Assembly: GCA_030141605.1 (NCBI GenBank)
Contig: JAQGDQ010000043.1
Span: 250,001-310,000 of the forward strand
DNA from: Tubiluchus corallicola
Taxonomy: Eukaryota > Priapulida > Priapulimorpha > Priapulimorphida > Tubiluchidae
DNA: 60,000 nucleotides
Direction: 5' to 3'
Part shown: positions 39,650 through 57,700 of the stretch, piece by piece
Position numbering within the stretch: the stretch's first letter is position 1
How the letters are laid out: each line of letters opens with the position of its first letter
Notes under the pieces: generated by a model
The model's input: only the letters and a program-made list of their open reading frames with translations
Database searches by the model: none
Told to the model about the DNA's origin: nothing
Made by a program: the position numbers and the translations under genes

Positions 39650-40209
39650 CAAAAATGAACTGTATAGAGTACACATGTATAGGTTAATAGACAATACGGA
39701 AATATCACACAGCTGACTCCCCTGACTTTTCCTTTAAACACGAAATTAGACAGTTCTTGCCGACAGCTTGGCATTATTTACATTGTTACGAACATTACAA
39801 TACACACTCTTCCTACAACAAAAAAACAAAATTCAAAATTTTAGAAGATATTCAGATATCGCCTCAGGCCAAAAAGATAAACTTGTAAAGGCCTAAGCAG
39901 AAGGCAGAATGGAAATAAAAAATGTAGAATGTGTGAAATAAAATAAATAAGGAGAATGAAATACTAGGGTGATAGAAAGGATAAGGAAATGACAACAAAA
40001 GGTGACTATGGTGTTGATGACGAAATGAAGATTAGATTCACGTGAGAATGTAAACAAGAAGCAGATCAATCAACTGAGCCACATTCAAAGTATTGTATTG
40101 CCGTGCATTAAAAGGCATCTTATATGGGGTAGGCCTATTTAATTAATTAATTAATTAATGGAAAAATAATAAAATTAATAAATCAAAAAATCAAACGGTT
40201 GAAGTGAAT

Positions 40210-40215
40210 TTTATT
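40210..40215 (-). terminator. Candidate polyadenylation signal of the minus SLC23 gene
   Basis: AATAAA on the minus strand 289 bp after the stop. Confidence 0.3.
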
Positions 40216-40503
40216 TTTGTGACAGAGCTTTGTGTTGTAATATACTACATGTCACGGTAACAACTAACAATAGCTTTTAGCTTGCTAACTGCTACAATGA
40301 GTTAAAAAATGTAAAAGCAACGTAAAACAAATAAAGGGTAATAAACCCGATGTTCTATCTATCTAGATGTCTGTGATGATTTTCGTTTAAGCAATAAACA
40401 ATACTATTTTTTGTTTCTTTCGCTGGGTAGCTGAAAGATGTCTAGTATCTCATTAGTCCTAATGCCAAAAGATAAACCTACAAAGATTTTGTTGTTTTAG
40501 CTA

Positions 40504-47659
<7,156 letters not shown>

Positions 47660-48095
47660 AATGGAACCCTTTCCTTTCCTAAGAGTAAACTATGCACCTA
47701 CGCCTATTAACTGTAATACTGTGTAATAATAATCATGTTCTAGATCGTTTAATTTGGGCATACTCTGGTAAACAAGTTACTTATCGCATATATTAGAACT
47801 TTGGCAGAAGAGCCCTACATTGATTAAAATCACGATAATGAGGTACAATGACACCAAATAAAGGAATAAATGAGCAAAAGATTGAGTGAGTAAACATAAA
47901 GAAACGAATGAACAAATGAACGAACAAATGAATCAATAAATGGACGAATGATTAAATGAGAAAATGACCAAGAAAATAAAAATCAAACAAGAAAAATAAG
48001 AAATAAACAAACAAAAGTAATCGAGCGGATGAATGGAAATGAAAGTATGGTCGGCCAGACGATCAATCATGCAGGATGACAAACGAAAGAAGTAA

Positions 48096-48187
48096 ACCAA
48101 CACCCACACACGCACACGCACGCGCACACCCACGCGCGTGCACACGCACACGTACGCGCACACGCACACACACACACACGCACACAT
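48096..48187. repeat. (AC)n / CG-rich microsatellite
   Basis: CA repeats with CG substitutions in the intergenic region; could form alternate DNA structure. Confidence 0.9.
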
Positions 48188-48574
48188 ATACTATATGTTA
48201 TATACTTATGCATATATATATATATATATATACATATAACTTGCGGGTTAAATTCTATCGTTCTTTAAGCTTACTTTTTATCATATTTTTGTTTCACGCG
48301 TCATGGTCTGTAACTATTTGCGTTTTTTGGTCTTCTCTAGTGTGCCATTGTCTTACCATGCAGTGCACATTGTATCACTTCGCGCAGCACTGCTCCCACA
48401 TTACCACTTACTGATGTACGCCATACTTTGCTAGAAACAAAAGCCTAGTATAACAAATAATCATATCAATAACTTTAATCATTCTGTCAATTCAAGTTCG
48501 TGGCTGGTACTGTTTACATCTTGTTATGTAAATATTTATACAACCACTTTGCAGTAACCACCACAGAATAAGTG

Positions 48575-48583
48575 CCTTTTATA
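48575..48583 (-). promoter_or_regulatory. Candidate TATA box for the minus SLC23 gene
   Basis: TATAAAAGG on the minus strand, about 920 bp from the start codon; this would need a long or spliced leader. Confidence 0.3.
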
Positions 48584-48662
48584 CGACAAGACTTTTAACA
48601 CTTCAACAGATGCAATAAAACGCGTATATGATTACGGTAGTAAAGCACTTTCTTAATAGTGC

Positions 48663-48670
48663 GATTGGCT
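48663..48670 (-). promoter_or_regulatory. Candidate inverted CCAAT box
   Basis: GATTGGCT (AGCCAATC on the minus strand) 38 bp before the plus-strand SLC23 start codon. Confidence 0.3.
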
Positions 48671-48707
48671 GACATTCCTGATAGCGATACAGCAAATATT
48701 TTTAAAC

Positions 48708-48746
48708 ATGGAGGATTCAGTTCTTGAAAACAAAATTATTAACAAG
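48708..48746 (+). CDS. SLC23 plus copy, exon 1
   Basis: [13 protein letters not shown], donor AAG|GTAATT. First ATG with the correct phase. Confidence 0.65.
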
Positions 48747-51700
48747 GTAATTTTTTTATTTTCTTATAAAAAGTATTTTTACCGAAACGTTAATACCCGA
48801 GTATAGCTTATTTGCTTAGTTATCCAGTCTTGGTTTTGATGTCTTCCAGTGTGGTGTCGGTACGTGTTTGCGAAAATGATGTCCTTTGACAAGCTTGTAG
48901 TTTTGAATAATTAAATTTAGTAAAACTACAAATCAATAGAGCGTTTTCTTTCCCCCCTTTCCCTTTTACATATTCTTTCTTTTCTTTTCTTTTCCCTCTT
49001 CCATTATGTTTTACTTTTTATTTTTTCCATTGTTTTTTATCTAGTTTCTTCACCTCCTTTCCTTTCTATTACTTTTCTTTTCTGTCACTCTTTCCTTCCT
49101 TTTCATCTCGCATTACATGTGGAAGATTTTATACTTCTTTTTACTTTCATGCTATTGCTGTTTTCCCTACCCTGTTTTGCCTTGCCTTGCCCTGTCCTGC
49201 CCTGCGATTTTCTTTACTTTGTATGTATTATAAAACTCCAGGAAGAAAAAATTTGAGTGATTCTTGTTATACTTCTTTACTACGTAGACTAAAATTAAAT
49301 CTTGCATTATGAAAATTTAACATAAATTCAGGTTTATGCCACCGCCATTAATTGTAATAAAGAAGAACTAATGCAGTTGGAAGTAATAGAAAGAACGGAT
49401 CACGATACTAAGGCAAGGCATAAACTTCCAGACCTTTTGTTTAGATTAGACGACTCTCCGCCATGGCATCTGAACCTGTTACTGGCACTGCAGGTTAGTG
49501 ACAGGGCTAATTTATCGCTCATTTAGCATTAAAGATAATTAATGATCTCAAATTAATGTATAAATTTACAGTACTGTTGTTTACCTGTAAAGATACCAGG
49601 GATTATAACACATATGACCACATATATTTGCCTCAAGCTATTTGGATTACTTGGACATAAGTTTCTAGAGAACTGAAAATTATGCTCCAGGATTATCCAC
49701 CTAGACATTGTAACAGTTACTGATAGAACTATACCGCAATTAATTAAATTTTGATGCCAGATTTGAAAAATAGGAAGTGTGAAAAAGTTGGGATGCTATC
49801 TGTATTTGAACTATGGACGTTCTGTTTACAAGACAGAACGTCTTAAACCACTCCCACGTTGTATCTCCCAGTGGTCGAGGCAGTTCAAACTTTATCCTTG
49901 TAACTGGCCAACCGAATTCAGCATTTTTAAATATGATTTTAAATAATTAATTAATTAATTTCATTTTAAATAATTTTAAGCATGAAATTTTTGTCGGCAA
50001 TTAATTAATTATTATAATCTTAATGTCGAAATTATTATTAATGACGGAACAAACCTACATTTAATTAAATTTTGATTCCAAAATTAAATTAAATTTATTC
50101 TTTGTTCGTTCCATAATTAATAATAATCTTGTCGTTAAGATTATTAAAATTAGTTGTAACAGTTACATTATATCATGGACTCAGGGCAACATTCAGGCAA
50201 TTTAAATGAAAACTTGAAGGGAAATATCGAACATGTTTTGTTGTGACTACATGACTGTCCTGGCTATAATTTTTCCAGCATTATGTAATTCTCTGTCCAA
50301 CCACACTGGTCATTCCAATAATGGTCTGCAACGCGATGTGTGTTCCAGCTGATGATCCAGCAAGAGGAATGATCAACTCTACAGTGCTTTTCTTATGCGG
50401 TATCACTACACTATTGCAGACCACAATAGGCACAAGGTAATGGATTTTACACCTGGGCTTTCTTGGCAACATCACGTACTTATATGCAGATTGTATTTGG
50501 ATGGGCTTTTGTTAATGCAAAGTGTTTACTATTCAGTTGTGATAACCCAGAAACGTACCCAACAAGTATTTCAACAATGTATCACCATACTCAGAGCTTC
50601 CTCAAGGACCGTAAAAATAACACTATTCACTTAAACACAGTGAAGTATTAGTTACGTGAATACAGATTAGTCTGGAAGTGATGCCTTGTCGTCACAGTAT
50701 TAATTTTCTACTAAACTAATTCTGTGCAAATATTCAATTGTTTGTAAAAATGTAGTACAAGTTTGGTAAGCTTTTGAAATGTTTCCAATTGACTATTAGC
50801 GCAGAATCTGTAGAATATATTAGATTATGATAGATTATAATAAATAATTAATTGTCCATTAAAATGTCATGCGAATAAGCTACCATTGTCAAATTTTGAA
50901 TTTGCAAAATTGTGATATATTTTATTGTCCCTGACGAAGTCCTGAGTGTAGGGTGAAAAACATGTAAGACGTTAATAAAGATATTTGATCAATGACACTG
51001 CACTAGTTGCTGCATTATCTTAATGGAGCCTGCCTTTCGATGACTGCATTTTTGATTCGTCACTGGCATGGATACTCCGTCTGGAGCTGCACGCAGAAAA
51101 TGTTTAAACGCCAGTTGTTCATTCTAGCAAATAGTACTTGATAAATGAAATTTTAACTACAAAGAAAAAAATCTTTGTTTGGCTTGTGAAAAAGCGCCTT
51201 GATTTTTCTGATAGGCCTAATCGTTGCAGACTCAGCAACAATGGATGTTATTGGATTTTATTGAGTTATTGCCCCATTTACTATTTAATAAATTTATAGA
51301 GGTGGCTGCGCTTCAACAGAACATTTTCAAAGACTCGATGAAATCGGCCCATTACAACAAGCAGCCTTAATTCAATCATTCGCAACAACTTGCTTGACGT
51401 TGAAAACCACAACAGAGCAGCCAGAATTGTGTTAGTCCATGTTGCAACAGCTCCATTGGCAATGACCACGATAATTCTGCAATATATTTTCAGACATTTA
51501 TAGTTAAAACAACATAACTTTATTATTAAAACATTTACTTAACTATAAATACTTTGTTTTAACTAGAAATGTTTTTAAGTGCCTGTACTAAATAATATTT
51601 TCAGACTTCCAATCATACAAGGAACGTCCATATCATTCCTGTCAGCTACTTTTGCAATATTGCAAACTCCAGCATTGAAGTGCCCGTCACAGGAGGAAAT

Positions 51701-54700
51701 AGATGTCATGGTCAATGTATCAAATGGTACATTTGATACAAATGAAATATGGAAAACAAGGGCAAGAGAGGTTTTTATTTTTTTCAATGCAATATTGACT
51801 GAGCATTCAGGCAATGTAGGCGAACAAACCACAAGTGCGAATTGTGCGCTTTTGCTGCAATCAAGTATCGATAGCTGAATCGCTGATAGCCGTATTTGCT
51901 TAAAACGAAATTGTATTTTTAACAAAATAGCTGTAAAAAGTCTTTGTAGATGATACATAGAATAATACTATACTGTAATAGTAATAAATCAGTACTATAC
52001 CATTAAAATTTCTAATTTTCAGTTGCAAGGTGCATTTATAATTGCCAGTGTTTTTGAAATACTGCTTGGAGTAAGCGGTGCAATGGCACTACTGCAAAGA
52101 TACCTTGGACCACTTACAATTGCTCCTGTGATCACACTCATTGGGCTTTCAGTGATTGACATTGTCTTCGAGGAATACTTGGCCAAGCACCTTGGTATAG
52201 GAATATTGTAAGGCAGCATTACTTTTTTAAATGTGAATATGGTACTTTTTGAAGTTATAGTGGGTAGCGTTTGCGAGGGGGATTTAGAATTCAGGAGCAA
52301 ATCGAGTATTTTGCCACAGTCTTACAAGTGTGTAGGAATTACAGATCTCATACATTTTTATATAGTTTGATTAATTAGGCTTTTAGTTTGTCTAGTTTTC
52401 TAGCTTGTATTTTTTTAAAAATTGAACACCTTTCTTTAAATTGGCTAATGTTGTTTTAGTTGAAATTAAAAGTAAATTAGTTAATTACATTGAAGCAAAA
52501 GGATTGTGCAGTCATAAGTGTAAGATATTACTTATATGTGATTGATTGTCGCCGTTGTTTTGTATTATGATTATAGAATATGCATAATTAACAAAATGCA
52601 GAGGTCACGTACCCGATAGAACACGATGATAACTCAGTCACAAACTGAAACATACTAGAAACCGACTCTAGACAACTTTCTAGACACGAATCATGTTGTA
52701 GAATGTTCGAGAAACTGTTGTCTGTGCTTTATTTATTTAAGTTTTGGAATGTGCTTCAATACCACCCACTGAGATAGTTTAGAAAATGTGTCTTGTATGG
52801 TTAAGCAGATATGAGTTTTCTTCAATATCCCCCACTTGATGGCATTATATAGTACTAAACAGTATATAAGATTCCTTCAATATTTCACTATTGGTGCCAT
52901 TGTACTGCTACACCAATAGATAAACTGTAGTTGAGGACAGGAGAGATGGTGCATTTGGTGCAGAGAAGAGGTGCCATCTGAAAATACTTGTGTAAAGAAG
53001 TAAACTGCATTACCAATAACAAAGCAAACGAACTGAGTCGTGGATTTAAGCATATAGATAAGCAAGTTTAATTTAAATGTCTCTTACGTATTTTGGACAA
53101 CTTCTTTGAATCTAAAAGTTACCACCGAGTTGTTTATCTTTTCAGAGCTTTGGCGCTCACTGTATTATTTTCCCAGTATCTGGAGAATGTGAAGATACCA
53201 TGCTTTACGTACAAAAAGAATCGTGGATGTATTCGATCAGATTTTGAATTTTTTCAACTTTTTTCGGTGCGTGTAATTATTACTGCATAACCTGATTAAT
53301 GACATGAAAAGTTATTATGTAGAGGCCACTGTAAACACAAGAAGATCCTAAACTTGGAATGCATGGGGAGGCATGATTAACCCTCTTCTATAATACTGCT
53401 TTTCAGAAATAAAAACAAATTCATATTGACAACTTTGATGGAAATTTTGGTATTGACAATCTTAAAAAAATAAGAATATAAATAATTAATTGAATTGTTA
53501 GCATTAACATTTCTAAATTGGCATTGTTTCCCATAAATAGATTATCACATCCATGGGGATCGTGTGGATACTGTGCGCAATATTGACGTCACTGGATAAG
53601 TTTGGTAAATCACCAGAAGAACATGGCTATTGGGCAAGAACCGATATAAGGTACAGCAGCATAACGGAAAGCCCTTGGTTTCGAGTGCCATATCCGGGTA
53701 AGATGACACGCTAAAAATTTGCCTAGCGTCATGCGCTATCCATATCTGCGGTACAGCTGCGTATAAAAATCAATAAGAAAAAGCTGCAGAAAAAAACGCA
53801 AAACGCAGGTCTGATAAATTATATAAACCGATGTTATTTATTCCGCATCCGCATACGCATCCGTATATGGATTCCAGTGTCTGAGATGGGATGAATTACA
53901 GAATAGTTGCGAGTAAGTGCTTTTACGACCAAAGTTACGATCAAACTCTGAACAGTTTCATTTGCTACACTGACTCTGGCTGTTTACCTTTTTGAGGCAG
54001 GGTGCACACTGCACACACATCTGAACTTGGCTAAGACACTTCTGTTAGTTCAGTGGATCCAGAGAGTATTAGCCACGATAATGATTCAGGCCCAGAATCG
54101 CCGCAAACAATATTGAGAAGGCACTGCGGTTGAATGCTAGATTGCAGCTTGAAGTATACTGAATTGTATGAATCATAATACAGTCAACCCTCGTTAAACC
54201 GGACTAATTGGGGGGTGGGGTGGGGTGGGGTTGCGGTCCGGTTTAGCCGATTGTCCGATATGCCTATATATAGTCTATATTACACAAGAATAATCACCTT
54301 AATAAGGCCTATATACATTGCACTATATACTGTGCACTATATACTATACTGTATATTACTTTAAAATAGTTAACCTGTGAAGATAAAGAAATTAGTGAGT
54401 GCTTTTGATGGGGTAAGCAAACTGAATTTTAACGGGAATCGTAGCAGCCTGGGCGGCACCGTGAGCCGCTTCGGCCCGTCAGTGGCTCGTGGTGAGTTGG
54501 TAGGCCGTGTTGTGTTTAGCACTCCGGTTCGGTCGGAAATTGGTCAGTTTCCTTTACCACGGATGACGTCCGTCTTATCCGATATCCGGGCTAACGGGGT
54601 CCGGTTTAACGAGGGTCGACTGTACAGTAATGATTCAACACAGCGCATAGCCTATTATCATGGAAAAGATGACCAAATATTTGTTGTTAGATCCTAGTAA

Positions 54701-57700
54701 TTGTTCAGTAGGGTTGTCTTATGGCTTTGGAAAAATGCCTACAAGATGCTATGACTCAATTATACTTTAATCAATAAAATGCGGTTTTATATTCAGAATA
54801 AAGTCTTTCCTCATAATAATTGCAGGACAGTGGGGTGCACCAACCTTTAGCATAGCCGCTGGTGTTGGCATGATGGCTGGTGTCGTGGCGTCTGTCTTGG
54901 AGTCTATTGGAGATTACTACGCATGCGCGAGGATATGCGAGGTGCCACCACCACCAAAACACGCAGTTAGCAGAGGGATTACTGTAGAAGGTTTTGGTGT
55001 CACCCTCTCCGGATTGTGGGGAGGATGTTTTGGAAACACTTCCTATTCGTCTCATATTGGAGTGATAGCTATTACAAAGGTAACATGGATGTGTTTGACG
55101 TCACACGCTTTTTACATTCATAATAATGATAATTATATGTACTGTGTAAAGTTGCTCAAAGAAGTGTTTCATTGCCTTCTGTTTTCGAAAAAAAAACTAT
55201 TGCGGAATGCAATCCATTGGGCCACTCGCACACACGCGCTCACGTACGGCATACGTACAAAGTGTTTGTAACACGTTCTCATGGCTGTGTTACTTCACAT
55301 TAAGCATGTAATAGAATTTATGAAGTGTCAGTTTAATAATGTGCAAGTATCTGCGACCACTTCACTATTGGCTTTACGCCAAATGTTAAGGCATGTTTCT
55401 TTTGCCAATAATTACGTTGCTAGCGCTCCAGTAGTCAGTTGGAAATCTAAACGACGTTGCCCGGCAAAACATTCCCTTAAAAAATTAGTGGAAACAGTAA
55501 AAATGTAGCTTCGTTAACTGGAATGAATTCTGCAGAAAAAATTATGATTATTCAAGAAATAAGTTTTTGCTATGGAAAAAACAAGGTTGTCCAAGATTTG
55601 GCCAGTTTTTGAGGAAATGAAAAGAGTCTGCTTCAGATTCAAGCTGGCATTCCGCTACTGTCGTAAACATGAACAAATGATAATATGTGACAATTCAGCT
55701 TGTAGCTTCTCTGAAGACTCCTTTTGGCGAAACATCAAAAGCATTATCAACAACTATATTTCCATATCAACAAATGTAGGCGATGCAAAAAGGGAACGCA
55801 ACATCTGTAACTTTTGGAGGACACATTCACGAGCTTCTAAATTCCACTCCGAGGAGGAATATATCAATCGCCCTTCAACACTTCTGCAACACGTCACTCT
55901 TCGACTGTCCCATACGCGTTCAATATTTCCTTTAATGACATTGAGGCGACCATTCCATCATTAAAACGGCATAAATCAAGCGATCCAGATAATTTATTGC
56001 TGAAACTGTCATATATGCCAGTCCAAGAATTCATGTATACTTAGCCATGTTATTCACGACAATGTTTAGCAATGCATATATCCTGAACATAATTAGTGAC
56101 ACTTATTACATTCCATTTGTAAATAACAAAAGACTAAACATTACTGATTGTAATAATTTCATACCAATAGACTAGTGTAGTACTGTTAGTAAGTTACTTG
56201 AACATGTGATATACGGAACATGTAAACACTTATTCAATAGGTCGGATAGCCAAAAACAGCAGTGGTACTCACTTGTGCATATTTGTATTGAAAGAGGTAA
56301 ATTCTAGCTTACCAACCTAAATATTTCTCCCGCATACTCACCTTCTATAGATGACAATAAAGCTTTCCATAGGGTTAGTTCCCGAACTCCCCGTAGCTAG
56401 AAAATCGGGGCCTCCGCCTGTGGTTGAATCACTTAAACAATGGTATATCACAAACAAAGTCAGAACAAAGTGGAGTAACCGGGTTTCTGAATTAATTAAT
56501 ATCACAATCGGCGTTCACCAAGGAGGCACATTGTCTGCTTATCTTTTTGCTATATACGTGGATGACCTAACAAACAACTTGTCTTATCTAAAATCTGGTA
56601 CAGGCAAATTGGGCAACCTTAGTGTAAATAATCTTTTATATGCTGATGACTTACGTATATTAGCTCCCTCTATACAGGCATTGCAAAGTATTTTAAATGT
56701 CTTTTCAAAGTTCCCTAGTAATCATGGCCTGATTTCTAATCAGCTAAAACGTACTGCTTACATACATCCGAATAATATGCGATATAATGCCCAGGGCTAC
56801 CTTTTGACGGTGTTGAAATCTGTGTTAAAAATAGTCGCAAAAATCTTGGTCATGTGCGTTCTAATGATTTTTCTGATGATTTAGACATAAACAACAGAGT
56901 CGTTTACTAGTCGCTACATTAATATGCTATTGCTAAAAAAATGTAAAAACAATGCTCTTTCGTTAATTCTGTAACGAAATATATTGTAATAACTTCTTAA
57001 GGGCTACTTTCATACGCAGTTTTGCCAAGATCCCACTTACAACACTGTTTTTTTCACAAGGGTCTTACATGTTGTAATTACGATACGCCTTGTTATACAA
57101 TAAGTGCAAAAAATAATGCTAAAACATTTTAAAGTACAGTTGTGTCACATTTAAGAATACCAGTCACTGAATTCGCATATTCCATAGCTAAATCATATAT
57201 GCTATTAAACTTTTTAAACACGATTTTATAGCAGAGTATTTAGGAATGGCCTGATTTACTGATGTAGTAATCGCTGGTTTTTAACTGATGCCTTGCAATT
57301 TTAAATTCGTATATATTTTTGTTTTATATTTTTTGAATATATCTGTCGCTGTTTTAATAGTTCATGCCATATAGTGTTTTTTAGTTTTTAGTCTAAATTT
57401 TAACTTTTATCTATTTTATTTGGGAAAAGAACTTTAAACAAAAAATAAATAATTAGAAAACTATTTACCGTTGTCAAGGAATCCATTTTTCGTAAAAAAA
57501 TAGGCTAGGAAGTATCTCTTTTGTGATAACACAATGTAAAATCTGGCTAAATACACTACCTAAATGAGACGGGCATCACGGCGAAATATCCTTTTTTACA
57601 AAGTTACTGCGCAAGCGAGTGAACAAAAGGCGAAATACTAACAAAGGCAACTTTCATAGCTTTCTAATATCTAAGCAAGCGATGCGATCACAGCAACACA

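Larger units (their letters stand above)
39315..40503. other. Gap between convergent receptor and SLC23 gene ends
   Basis: The two genes are tail to tail. Apart from the inverted repeat at 39432-39509 and TTAATTAA runs near 40138 nothing is recognised; it is probably both 3' UTRs. Confidence 0.5.
47660..48707. promoter_or_regulatory. Shared divergent promoter region of the two SLC23 genes
   Basis: 1048 bp separate the two start codons. Contents: degenerate AAATG-type tetranucleotide DNA (47870-48030), an (AC)n/(CG)-rich tract (48096-48187), (TA)n (48210-48232), a minus-strand TATA-like box (48575-48583) and an inverted CCAAT box (about 48663-48670). 5' UTR extents are unknown. Confidence 0.5.

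Noticed and set aside
50930-50990. Active hammerhead ribozyme
   Set aside because: Helix II pairs poorly and no proper cleavage-site helix can be drawn.
54377-54697. 106-codon plus-strand ORF
   Set aside because: Spans the right half and inverted end of the MITE.
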